Assembly: GCA_023266635.1 (NCBI GenBank)
Contig: JAHFPU010000005.1
Span: 1 to 38,105, forward strand
Length of the DNA: 38,105 nucleotides
From: Sphingobium sp.
GTDB lineage: Bacteria > Pseudomonadota > Alphaproteobacteria > Sphingomonadales > Sphingomonadaceae
Direction of reading: 5' to 3'
Every line of letters starts with the position of its first letter. The first letter of the stretch is position 1. Position numbers and translations under genes: made by a program. Below are positions 1 through 7,562 of this stretch, one piece after another. The notes beneath the pieces are model-generated. The model was not told where the DNA came from and ran no database searches. It saw only the letters and a list, made by a program, of their open reading frames with translations.

Positions 1-1
1 A

Positions 2-1291
2 GAGATAGAGAACAAGCGGATCAACGAGGTCTTCAGCAAGGACTTTTTCGAAAGCAACTTCTGGCTCTATTGGCGCACCATGTTCGCCTTCGAAGAGTGG
101 CACTCCGCCCTCGAGATGAAGCTCTACATTCACCGTTTTATCCACCATATCGCTCATCTCGCGGACTTCTCTTCGTTGAAGTTCAATCGCTACAACCAGT
201 ACGAGTCCATGGTGCTGCCGCTGGTTAAATGGCTGACCGATCACGGCGTTCAGTTCCGCTACGGCGTTGAGGTGACGGATGTGGATTTCGACATCCGGGA
301 AGGCCACAAGGAAGCGACCCGAATTCACTGGAGGGAGAAGGGCGAGGAAGGCGGCGTCGATCTTGGCCCCGACGATCTCGTCTTCATCACCATCGGCTCG
401 CTGACCGAAAACTCGAACAATGGCGATCACCACACCCCGGCGGAACTAAACGAGGGACCGGCGCCGGCTTGGGATCTGTGGCGGCGCATCGCGGCGAAGG
501 ACCCGGCCTTCGGACGCCCGGATGTGTTCGGTGCCCATATTCCTGAGACGAAATGGGCATCGGCATCGATAACCGCGCGCGATCCCCGGATCGCGCGGTA
601 CGTCGAGAAGATCACCAAGCGTAACCCCTTCACCGGCAAGATCGTCTCGGCCGGCATCGTCACGGCGAAGGATTCTGCATGGCTGCTGAGCTGGACGGTC
701 CACCGGCAGCCGCATTTTAAAACGCAGCCCAAGGACCAGATGATCGCTTGGTTCTATGCGCTCTTCGTGGATTGCCCCGGCGACTATGTGAAGAAGCCGA
801 TGCAGGAGTGCACCGGCGAGGAGATCACCCAAGAGTGGCTCTATCACCTTGGCGTGCCGGTCGAGGAAATCCCAGAGCTCGCAGCAACTGGCGCCAATAC
901 GGTTCCGACGATGATGCCCTATATCACCGCATTTTTTATGCCACGTCAGGCAGGCGACCGCCCGGACGTGGTTCCGGAAGGGGCAGTGAATTTCGCCTTC
1001 ATCGGCCAATTCGCCGAGTCCAAGCAACGCGATTGCATCTTTACGACCGAGTATTCGGTGAGAACGCCGATGGAGGCCGTCTACACGCTCATGAACGTCG
1101 AACGCGGCGTGCCCGAGGTATTCAACTCGACCTATGACATTCGCACGCTGCTTGGCGCCATTACCCCTCTGCGCGATGGGAAGCACATCGAGTTACCGGG
1201 TCCGGCTTTCCTGCGCAAGCTAGCGATGAGCAAGCTGGAGGGCACAGAAGTCGAGAAGCTCCTTAGGGAATTCAACCTGTCCTCGGGATGA
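2..1291 (+). CDS. ohyA: Oleate hydratase (myosin-cross-reactive antigen family), 3' part
   Basis: FAD-dependent oleate hydratase adds water to the cis-9 double bond of oleic acid, giving 10-hydroxystearate. The reading frame is open from base 2, upstream of the first ATG at 80. The residues encoded before that ATG (NFWLYWRTMFAFEEWHSALE) match a hallmark stretch of the family, so the ORF is cut by the window edge and 80 is not the start. Further family-like stretches are KFNRYNQYESMVLPL and, later, the segments around FIGQFAESKQRDCIFTTEYS and MEAVYTLM. About 429 codons are visible; full-length members are roughly 550-650 residues, so the N-terminal Rossmann FAD motif lies outside the window. 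The C-terminus looks complete and ends in a normal stop. The family call is firm. The role (fatty-acid detoxification or hydroxy-fatty-acid production) is inferred from the family. Confidence 0.93.
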   Translation, partial: EIENKRINEVFSKDFFESNFWLYWRTMFAFEEWHSALEMKLYIHRFIHHIAHLADFSSLKFNRYNQYESMVLPLVKWLTDHGVQFRYGVEVTDVDFDIREGHKEATRIHWREKGEEGGVDLGPDDLVFITIGSLTENSNNGDHHTPAELNEGPAPAWDLWRRIAAKDPAFGRPDVFGAHIPETKWASASITARDPRIARYVEKITKRNPFTGKIVSAGIVTAKDSAWLLSWTVHRQPHFKTQPKDQMIAWFYALFVDCPGDYVKKPMQECTGEEITQEWLYHLGVPVEEIPELAATGANTVPTMMPYITAFFMPRQAGDRPDVVPEGAVNFAFIGQFAESKQRDCIFTTEYSVRTPMEAVYTLMNVERGVPEVFNSTYDIRTLLGAITPLRDGKHIELPGPAFLRKLAMSKLEGTEVEKLLREFNLSSG

Positions 1292-1403
1292 CGGTGCGCT
1301 GCTTACGCGCTATCGAACTACGCCATTCTGAGAGTCCGGCGGTCGCATTGTCTTTTCAGGATCGACATGCCTCCGCGACGGCGGCTGGGTTCAGCGTGAA
1401 TCC

Positions 1404-1421
1404 GGCATTCTGAAGAATGCC
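1404..1421. terminator. Hairpin downstream of oleate hydratase, next to the IS end
   Basis: Perfect 7-bp inverted repeat GGCATTC / GAATGCC with a TGAA loop, 113 bases after the oleate hydratase stop. There is no T-tract, so it is at best a weak terminator. It ends only 2 bases before the first base of the IS remnant, so it could instead belong to the insertion target. Confidence 0.35.
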
Positions 1422-1423
1422 GC

Positions 1424-1811
1424 TAGGGTCAGGACTCGTTGATCACAGCCAGAAGATGACGGTGGCAGCGAGGGCGATTGCGGAGAAGAAGGCGGTGGGG
1501 CAGCGGTCGTAGCGGGTAGCGACCCGGCGCCAGTCCTTGAGGCGGCCGAACATGATCTCGATGCGGCTGCGACGCCGATAGCGGCGCTTGTCGTACCGGA
1601 TCGGTTCGTTGCGCGACCTGCGGCCTGGGATGCAGGGTTGGATGCCTTTGGCCTGGAGGGCGTCCCTGAACCAGTCGGCGTCGTAGCCGCGATCACCAAG
1701 CAGCCACTGCGCCTTCGGCATGTCATCGAGTAGCGCTGCCGCGCCGGTGTAGTCGCTGACCTGGCCCGCGGTCATGAAGAAGCTCAAGGGGCGCCCGTTC
1801 GCATCCCCAAG
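1424..1811 (-). mobile_element. IS5-family insertion sequence remnant (transposase 3' part)
   Basis: The minus strand encodes the C-terminal half of an IS5-family DDE transposase, from DANGRPLSFFMTAGQVSDYT through LLGDRGYDADWFRDAL to IEIMFGRLKDWRRVATRYD. It contains the second catalytic Asp (GDRGYDAD) and the final Glu (RIEIMFGRLKD). The outer end at about 1424 begins TAGGGTCAGGACTCGTT, which resembles the terminal repeat of the IS at 16584-17432, including the leading TA. The inner end is missing: near 1811 the frame passes directly into an unrelated primase gene. The element has therefore lost its transposase N-terminus and one terminal repeat, and should not be autonomous. Confidence 0.85.
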
Positions 1812-2123
1812 CGTGCCACCGACCGGGATGGCTTGGTCCCAAAGCCGGACGATATTACCGGTGCCCCGGCGCAGGTCCGCATTCGGCGGCTCGAACCGTC
1901 GCGTGACGGGCATGCGACGCAGTTCGCGCAGCACGTTCTCGGCGTCGCAACCTGCGAAGCACGTCACAAGGATGCCGCGATCACCCTGGCGGAGCGACAG
2001 GCTTGGAGTCTTGTCGGAGTGTGCCGGGCAGCGACACGAGGCGACGTAGCCGTGCCAGACACCGCCAAGCGAGCCCACAATGTCGACGAGTTCCTGGCTT
2101 GGTTTCAATGCGGTATAGGGCAT
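1443..2123 (-). pseudogene. Chimeric ORF: zinc-finger primase N-terminus fused to transposase C-terminus
   Basis: A 226-residue open frame joins two unrelated proteins. Residues 1 to about 104 look like the N-terminus of a plasmid or phage primase of the CHC2/Toprim type: a zinc-binding pattern CRCPAHSDKTPSLSL followed by VTCFAGCDAENVLREL, then LWDQAIPVGGTL. From about residue 105 (DANGRPLSFF) to the end it is IS5-family transposase. The junction lies at about 1806-1812. The primase Toprim core is absent, so this is most simply a gene truncated by an IS and an associated deletion. The in-frame fusion leaves no stop codon, so a stable chimeric protein is possible but no function is suggested. 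ATG at 2123 is a plausible original start. Confidence 0.8.
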
Positions 2124-2557
2124 CCCGTCAGCTCCTTCGCAACTTTGCCCCCCTCCCCTCGCTCAGTTAGTCGTGCGGTACTCGATGGTACCATGGGAAT
2201 GCCGAAGCCGGCGGGGTCATGCGGACGATGCGTGTAGTATCCTTGGCCCTGCTGCGGTTCCACGCTAAGGCTTGGCCGTGGGTACGCCATCGTTCACACC
2301 GCATTGCTACGCGAGCCCTGCGGTGGCGGGCGCGGCGTTGCGGTACGTCGTCCCGCGAGGCGAGGCGTAGCGATGCCATGTGCAGTCGGGTGAGGCAGTG
2401 CGGGGGCGGGCGGGGCGTAGCCCTTGCTGCGCATGTACTGCGTTGCGTTGCAAAGCGCGTTGTGGCAGTCGGTAGCGAACGCAGGCGATGCGTAGGCCAG
2501 CGAGGCAGTGGACTGCGGTGGCCAGCACCCCTCGAGAATGACAGGGAAGGCTAGGGA
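2124..2557. other. G-rich repeat-bearing intergenic region upstream of parA
   Basis: No convincing gene is seen in these 434 bases; the open frames here are low-complexity and overlap each other. From about 2310 the plus strand is strongly G-rich and carries many short imperfect repeats built on GCGAGGC, GGCGTAGC, GGCAGT and GCGTTGCG. Its place directly in front of parA would suit a centromere-like (parS) or operator region, which for ParA systems is often upstream of the operon. That role is inference; no clean iteron unit can be read. Confidence 0.4.
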
Positions 2558-3244
2558 ATGCCTGTAATCAGTTTTGCAAGTCCGAAGGGCGGCGTCGGGA
2601 AGAGCACCTCGGCGCTGGTGCTGGCCAGCGGCCTCAGCGTTGCGGGGGCGTCCGTCACCGTTGTCGATGGCGATCCGAACAGGACGCTCGAGACCTGGGC
2701 GAAAGCTACTGCAGAGCCCGGCTTCGACTGTCGGACGCTTCCATCGGACAATGCGATCATCGATCAGATCGAGGAGGCAGCGGCTTCAAGCCAGTTCGTG
2801 ATTGTCGATCTCGAGGGAACGGCCAACCTGGCGATGTCGCGCGCGATCTCGCGCACCGATCTCGTCATCATCCCGCTGCAGGCGTCTCCGGTAGACGCGC
2901 GGCAGGCGAGCAGGGCTATTAAGCTCGTCGTGGACGAGGGGAGGGCGCTGCGTCGCGAAATACCCTACCGGATGCTCTTTACGCGCGTGAACCCGGCGAT
3001 CGCGACCCGCGACGAGAAGGAGATAAGGTCACAGTTCAAGGGAGCAGGTATCCCAACCTTCGAGACAGCCCTCAACGACCGAGCCGGCTTTCGGGCGATG
3101 TTCACCCACTATCGCTCGCTGTGGAGCCTTGAAAACGAGCAGGCGACGGGCCTCGATAAGGCGAGGGCAAATGCCTCTGCGTTCGTGCAGGAGGTCATTC
3201 AGGAGATCAGGAAGCAGAAGGTCGCGGTGGAGGAAACGGCATGA
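2558..3244 (+). CDS. parA: ParA-family partition ATPase
   Basis: A 228-residue P-loop ATPase of the MinD/ParA class. The deviant Walker A motif KGGVGKST is at residues 10-17, and the Walker B-like segment FVIVDLEG is near residue 86. The short N-terminus has no helix-turn-helix, as in the small type Ib ParA proteins that do not themselves bind an operator. These ATPases move plasmid copies apart together with a centromere-binding partner. The next gene starts inside its stop codon (ATGA overlap at 3241-3244), which implies translational coupling and makes that gene the likely partner. Partition is firm as a family-level role; the cognate site is not identified. Confidence 0.92.
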   Translation: MPVISFASPKGGVGKSTSALVLASGLSVAGASVTVVDGDPNRTLETWAKATAEPGFDCRTLPSDNAIIDQIEEAAASSQFVIVDLEGTANLAMSRAISRTDLVIIPLQASPVDARQASRAIKLVVDEGRALRREIPYRMLFTRVNPAIATRDEKEIRSQFKGAGIPTFETALNDRAGFRAMFTHYRSLWSLENEQATGLDKARANASAFVQEVIQEIRKQKVAVEETA

Positions 3245-3570
3245 CGAACGGCGGCATCGATCTCGGTCTTGGCGATCTGTCGGACATCAAGCCAGCCGCG
3301 CGCCCGGAGCGCCCCTCAGTCGAGCAGCGCCGGGACGCGGCCGCGGTAGACAATGTCGGACGGGAGCATGGGTTTTCGAAGCCATCCGCTCCCGCCGGCC
3401 TACCACGGCGACAGAAGTCGGCTTACGCGGGCGAGCAGCTCCACCAAGTCAGCGTGAAAGGGCCGTTGAGCGTCATGTCGCGGTTCATCGAATATTGTGA
3501 TCGCGAGCGCCTTCCGTACTGGCAGGCGATCGAAAAGCTGATGGACCAAGCCGAAGGGGCAGGGGGCTAG
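3241..3570 (+). CDS. Small putative partition partner (ParB-like) protein
   Basis: A 109-residue protein whose ATG overlaps the parA stop codon, so the two form an operon. Residues 1-60 are polar, rich in Pro, Arg and Ala and probably disordered. The C-terminal 45 residues (LHQVSVKGPLSVMSRFIEYC and on) read as a beta strand followed by helices. This layout resembles small ribbon-helix-helix plasmid stability proteins, in which a strand and a fingerprint such as a phosphate-contacting Ser/Thr precede two helices. Centromere binding and ParA stimulation are inferred from position and layout, not from a recognised motif. Confidence 0.7.
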   Translation: MTNGGIDLGLGDLSDIKPAARPERPSVEQRRDAAAVDNVGREHGFSKPSAPAGLPRRQKSAYAGEQLHQVSVKGPLSVMSRFIEYCDRERLPYWQAIEKLMDQAEGAGG

Positions 3571-3803
3571 GCTCTTGGGAGCGTCGTCACGACTTCGCCG
3601 ACCAGGTAGAACGACTCCGATAGCACGAAGAGGGCGTCAACCTGGGCATGGTCGTCCGCGGGCGCCTCTGTTGGCCCGATGACGGCGCCCCAGCGTTCGT
3701 CGATGTAGCGGAGGAGGGCGTCCCAGGCGGCATCGTGGGCAGGGTGGACCGATAGCTCGTCGGTTCCGCCGGCGAGGCTGATCATCAGAAGGTGGTGCGG
3801 CAT
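3567..3803 (-). CDS. Small plasmid protein, paralogue of the protein at 4397-4651
   Basis: A 78-residue acidic protein of unknown function. It shares a recognisable pattern with the 84-residue product of 4397-4651: a hydrophobic start, then H-x-A-H-x-x-AW-x-x-L-x-x-x-x-D-x-RW-x-x-x-x-G-x-T, then an acidic stretch and an FY pair near the end. The last bases overlap the stop codon of the parA-partner gene on the other strand, so transcription converges here. No DNA-binding or membrane signature is visible. It could be a small regulatory or host-interaction protein; no function is claimed. Confidence 0.65.
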   Translation of the reverse strand: MPHHLLMISLAGGTDELSVHPAHDAAWDALLRYIDERWGAVIGPTEAPADDHAQVDALFVLSESFYLVGEVVTTLPRA

Positions 3804-3926
3804 AGCGAGCTCCTCTGAGCTGCGCCTCGACTGGAGCCCGGGCAGGGGAGGGGCAGGGGCCTCGGGACGTAAATTCCGCTTGCCCGCCTCTCCCGACCCT
3901 TCTCACCTTGTCGGATCGTTCTGCGC

Positions 3927-4330
3927 TCAGCGCAGGAGAACCGCCGCGATCTGCGAATAGTTGCGGGGATGTATGCGGTCCCGGGTCTCGAACCGGACCA
4001 AGTCCAGCGTCTCGTCGCCGAAACGCGCGGCGACAGAGCTGACAGTATAGGCCTGCGGTCGGGCATAAGGCAGGAGCCAGATGACCCGGCGATAACAGAT
4101 GCTAGACCGGATCTTCGCCAGCTTGGCGGCTAGTCCGAGACCGGCCTGATCGTTGGAGCCCATCGCAAAGATGCAGGCGCCATAGTCCTTGCCGGTCTTT
4201 CGCCAGGAAAGGATCTGCGCTGCGGTTGCGCGTTCCACGGCCTGCACGTCGCACTGGCGCGCGTAGCGGTGGTTAATCGCCTGGGCCGCGCCCACGCCGT
4301 ACTGTCCCCCAAGATGAGGCACTCGAACAT
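3927..4330 (-). pseudogene. SGNH/GDSL-hydrolase-like gene with a single-base frameshift
   Basis: Reading from ATG at 4330 gives MFECLILGDS, a typical SGNH block I with the catalytic Ser in GDS. After about ten codons this frame loses sense, while the frame shifted by one base continues with VGAAQAINHRYARQCDVQAV, later FAMGSNDQAG (block III-like, with Asn) and ends with DRIHPRNYSQIA, a D-x-x-H block V that supplies the catalytic Asp and His. Restoring one base near 4293-4298 yields a continuous protein of about 134 residues, short but complete for a minimal SGNH fold. So the gene carries a one-base deletion, or there is an assembly error or a recoding event. The longer open frame reaching to 4796 is only a shadow at its N-terminal half. 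Confidence 0.7.
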
Positions 4331-4396
4331 TGCTGGCTCCCGCTTCCCCGAACCTTACGACGTCTGAGGATCGCAGGGGAAGAGCCTGATTGAAGG

Positions 4397-4651
4397 TCAG
4401 GTCAACGCGTCCTGCAGTTCGGACACGTCGGCGTCGATGATCGCGTAGAAGTCGTCCCCATCGTTGCGGAAGAACTCGTCCGCACGCGCCTCGGGTTCGA
4501 TAGGCGAGGGCGTTCGGCCGAACCGGGCCTCCCAGCGCCGGTCGACAAACTCCATGAGCTGCCGCCATGCCTGAGCGTGTGTGGCGTGGAGCGTTACCTC
4601 GTGAGCGCCCTCGAAGATGATGACGAGGACGACTACGCCGGGGTGCATCAC
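4397..4651 (-). CDS. Small plasmid protein, paralogue of the protein at 3567-3803
   Basis: An 84-residue protein of unknown function beginning with a hydrophobic strand (VVVLVIIFEG) and carrying the same AW...D-x-RW...G-x-T...FY pattern as the 78-residue protein at 3567-3803. It is followed 66 bases later by the SGNH-like gene, so on the minus strand the order is paralogue, SGNH, paralogue. Conservation of pattern between the two copies is the main evidence that both are translated. It is acidic, has no cysteine pair and no obvious membrane helix. Confidence 0.65.
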   Translation of the reverse strand: MMHPGVVVLVIIFEGAHEVTLHATHAQAWRQLMEFVDRRWEARFGRTPSPIEPEARADEFFRNDGDDFYAIIDADVSELQDALT

Positions 4652-4881
4652 CAGCCGGAGCCAAGCGCGTCTCCACGGTGCGCCAGTCGCAACCTCCGTC
4701 GGCCGATCGTGCAGAGCCGGTTAGCGACCATCGACTTGTGTTTTGATGGGAACTTACGTCACTTTCGTTGCGGTGGAGGGTTAAGCGAATCCTCACCGTG
4801 CTGTCCTAAACAGATAGGGTCCATCCGGAACCGGCCAAGGGTCGGCGACATTATTCCCCCGGGCGGGTTGTGAGGCTGACC

Positions 4882-5151
4882 ATGGCGCACTTGACCCAAG
4901 TCGAGTTGATCAACTGGGTCGCGCTCTACACGGCGACCGGCCTGTGCTGTGCGATCGCGATGGTGCTCTCGGTCTCCGTGGCCGGCGTCCGCCTCTATCG
5001 CGAACAGTCCTGGCAGGAGGTCCGCACCCTTCGCGGCGCCGTGCTGTTCCTTCCAAAGACCTGGTGGCGGTGGCAGAAGCTCTACCTTCTGTCGACGCCG
5101 GTGACGTTGGCGATCGTCGTCTCGTTCGGGATGAGCCTCACTTGGAGCTGA
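4882..5151 (+). CDS. Small two-helix inner-membrane protein, unknown function
   Basis: An 89-residue protein when started at ATG 4882, which has a GTGAGG purine-rich sequence just upstream; a GTG at 4870 would add four residues. Two hydrophobic segments are visible, about residues 12-36 (VALYTATGLCCAIAMVLSVS) and 68-85 (LLSTPVTLAIVVSFGMSL), separated by a basic, tryptophan-rich loop (TWWRWQKLY). It is divergent from the minus-strand gene at 4651 and convergent with the one ending at 5156. In such plasmid backbones small membrane proteins are often entry-exclusion or transfer accessory factors, but nothing in the sequence decides this. Confidence 0.6.
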   Translation: MAHLTQVELINWVALYTATGLCCAIAMVLSVSVAGVRLYREQSWQEVRTLRGAVLFLPKTWWRWQKLYLLSTPVTLAIVVSFGMSLTWS

Positions 5152-5155
5152 CCCG

Positions 5156-6451
5156 TCAGATGTCCAGGACGCGGGCGAGGTGATCGCCGACGCGGTCCTT
5201 TTCGACGTCGCTGGGTAGGATCGTCAGCAGGGGGCCGAGAAGCCGCATTCGGGGATGCGTGGTCGACTTGGAGGCGAGATAGTCCTCGTCGCTGAAGCCC
5301 ATCGCCTCCACGACGAGTTGCTTGATCTCGCCCGTGAGGCGCGAGCGCGCCTCTAGGAGGAAGTCCGGCCTGCAGGAGCCCTGTGTAGTGAGCCGGTCGA
5401 ACACCGGCTTCTCGATCGCGAGGTCGACGCCGGACTTGTCCAGTTGGCGCCGCGCCTTGAAGAGCTCGCGCAGGACCGATCGCTCGAACTCGGAGTAGAC
5501 CGGAATGAAGCGCTGCCCAGAGAAGATCGGCTGAGCGTAGCCGCGCAGTGGCGCATAGCCGTGAGCCTCGGGGTATTCGCCGGCGACGATCACCACGAGA
5601 AACGGACCCTTGATGAGATTGCCGCGGACCGACGGCGACTGGACGCGGTTTGCGACATGGATGGGTTCCGCGCCGGGAACGTCGACGACGTGGCCGCGGA
5701 CGTGCGGCGAGAATAGCACCAAGAAGCCTTGGGGTGCGTGGCGGCTCGGCCAACTCTTCGCGAGCTGGCGCAGCATCGCATAGGCGCGCCGGCTGTGCAG
5801 GGCATTGGAGTGTGTCCAAAACGCTCGGCCGAGTTGGATGCCGGGGGCGATCTCGATCTTGGCAGCGGCTCGGCTGAGAGCATCGAACTCGCGCTTGATG
5901 GAGGCCGGCTCGGTCTCGTGCGGCTCGGGCGGCACGCGGTTGGTGCCGGCAGCATCGATCAGGCGCCACAGGAGCCGCGCCAGACGCGGCACGGAGGCGT
6001 GGCGTGTCCGATCGTCGCTGGCGTCCTCCTCGGGCCTATGGGCGAGCTTTTCCGGGGCAGGCCGCAACACCTCGAAGAAGCCGGCCGGGGGGTCAGCCGG
6101 AGTCTCGCGGGAGCGGATCTCGGTGATGCGATGCGTCACCTGGTCGCGAAAGAAGGGGCAGTCCTCGCGATGTTCCGGCCGCTTAATACTGGTGAGGCGT
6201 CGTAGGTAGTAGGTTTCCGCCTCCGAGAGGAATGCCGGCGTCAGGATCGGCGGGGCGTCGTCGGCCGCCAGGCAGTCGCATGCGATCCATTTCGCACCGA
6301 TGCGCGCGTTCTGCACGAGGGTGATGCCGGCTTCCTCGTCACCGCGGGAGCCCTCGCCGACGTACCAGCGCACCAAAGCCTCCCGCAGGGGCGGGGGGAG
6401 GGGGATGCGACGTCCTCCGACGCCGTTCGTGTCGCGGTCGATGAGCCACAT
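5156..6451 (-). CDS. Conserved plasmid protein with nuclease-like C-terminus (DUF1173-like)
   Basis: A 431-residue soluble protein, recognised from memory as similar to the DUF1173 group of plasmid proteins; the family name is tentative. The N-terminal third has IACDC and a segment LSEAETYYLRRLTSIKRPEH followed by DCPFF, so a Cys/His metal site is possible. The C-terminal 110 residues read as a restriction-endonuclease-like fold: a helix with Glu (YSEFERSVLRELF), RPDFLLEA with the motif-II Asp, then a strand QLVVEAMGF with Glu and DYLASK with Lys. That spacing fits a PD-(D/E)xK variant. A role in DNA processing or transfer is inference. It is divergent from the lytic transglycosylase gene, with about 108 bases between the starts. 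Confidence 0.65.
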   Translation of the reverse strand: MWLIDRDTNGVGGRRIPLPPPLREALVRWYVGEGSRGDEEAGITLVQNARIGAKWIACDCLAADDAPPILTPAFLSEAETYYLRRLTSIKRPEHREDCPFFRDQVTHRITEIRSRETPADPPAGFFEVLRPAPEKLAHRPEEDASDDRTRHASVPRLARLLWRLIDAAGTNRVPPEPHETEPASIKREFDALSRAAAKIEIAPGIQLGRAFWTHSNALHSRRAYAMLRQLAKSWPSRHAPQGFLVLFSPHVRGHVVDVPGAEPIHVANRVQSPSVRGNLIKGPFLVVIVAGEYPEAHGYAPLRGYAQPIFSGQRFIPVYSEFERSVLRELFKARRQLDKSGVDLAIEKPVFDRLTTQGSCRPDFLLEARSRLTGEIKQLVVEAMGFSDEDYLASKSTTHPRMRLLGPLLTILPSDVEKDRVGDHLARVLDI

Positions 6452-6559
6452 TTCAGGGGTCCAAAGGCTCGATTTGCAGCCAGTCTCACCCAGGCCGGGG
6501 GGATTGACAACGGAAAATCAGTCCACCTCACTCTTCAGGAACGGGGTCGGGAGGACCAC

Positions 6560-7561
6560 ATGCGAGCGTATTTTCTTGCCGGAGCGGCACTGATTTCGAC
6601 TGTTGCGACTGTCGCGGCGGCGGGGGCGCAGCCCGCCCGAACCGTCCGTACTGTCCAGCTGATCAGCATGATCGGCGCGCCCTCGCCGGCACCGGAGGAG
6701 GCACCCGAGGGACCGTGGGGACCGGCGCCGGTCGATGCCGCTGCCGCCTTGCCGCCCGAGTCAGCGGCGCTCCCCGAGGCGTTTCGTGTCCACGATCTCA
6801 GCCGGCAGTGGGTCGCATACCAGATGGCAAACAGCCTCGCTCCGCAACCGGCGGTAGCGGCGGCGGGGGCGGGCGCGATCGGAGGCGAGGATCCATTCGC
6901 GTCGGTCGGGGTCGCACAGCCTAGGGTTCCGGCCTACGGCTCCGCGCTCAGCGTCGCGCCGATGTCGGCCATCTCGGTCCCCTTGTGGATGCGCGGTGGC
7001 CAGGTCTTCGCCGCGGCGGTAAACTCCTATGTGCCGGGATGCGTACCGACGGACTACAGGCCGAGCGGGCTCCTGCGCCCCGACGGCGAGTTTCGACGTC
7101 GCGGCTATTTCGCCATGATGTCGACCATAGCCTGTCAGTACGGCATCCCGGTCGGCCTGTTCGACGCGATGATCATCCGGGAGAGCCGCTACAACGCCTC
7201 GATCTTCTCGCCGAAGAACGCTTTCGGACTGACTCAGCTCATGCCCGACACGGCCGCGGGGCTGGGGGTAAACCGCTACGACGTCGAGCAGAACCTGAGG
7301 GGCGGGGCGCGGTACCTGCGCCAGCAGCTCGACAAGTTTGGCAGGTATCACCTCGCGCTCGCCGCCTACAATGCGGGGCCGGGAAGGGTGAGAAACGGCC
7401 GTATGCCGCGCATCGTCGAGACACAGGACTATGTGTTGAACATCCTGCTGAACTGGTCGCGGCTAGCCGGGCTGTCGCGTGTGGCCACAATTCAGTCTTC
7501 GGAGAGTGCGGCCCCGGTCCCGCCCACCTTCTCGCGCGCGGCGATGGTCTCGTCGTTCTAG
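6560..7561 (+). CDS. Lytic transglycosylase (SLT domain), probable conjugation peptidoglycanase
   Basis: A 333-residue exported enzyme that cleaves peptidoglycan between MurNAc and GlcNAc. Residues 1-24 form a signal peptide ending AAAGAQ. Residues 25-175 are a low-complexity Ala/Pro/Gly linker. The SLT domain occupies about residues 185-305, with the catalytic Glu at 208 in IRESRYN, GLTQLMP at 223-229 and AYNAGPG at 269-275. Such enzymes (VirB1-like) open the cell wall for conjugation machines, and the pilin gene at 11992 supports a transfer role. It is convergent with repA: its stop at 7559-7561 is one base from the repA stop. The catalytic call is firm; the conjugative role is inferred. 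Confidence 0.9.
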   Translation: MRAYFLAGAALISTVATVAAAGAQPARTVRTVQLISMIGAPSPAPEEAPEGPWGPAPVDAAAALPPESAALPEAFRVHDLSRQWVAYQMANSLAPQPAVAAAGAGAIGGEDPFASVGVAQPRVPAYGSALSVAPMSAISVPLWMRGGQVFAAAVNSYVPGCVPTDYRPSGLLRPDGEFRRRGYFAMMSTIACQYGIPVGLFDAMIIRESRYNASIFSPKNAFGLTQLMPDTAAGLGVNRYDVEQNLRGGARYLRQQLDKFGRYHLALAAYNAGPGRVRNGRMPRIVETQDYVLNILLNWSRLAGLSRVATIQSSESAAPVPPTFSRAAMVSSF

Positions 7562-7562
7562 C

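Noticed and set aside
4331-4796. N-terminal extension of the minus-strand frame 3927-4796
   Set aside because: It is antisense-frame shadow of the small protein at 4397-4651; SGNH similarity starts only at about 4330 and begins in another frame.
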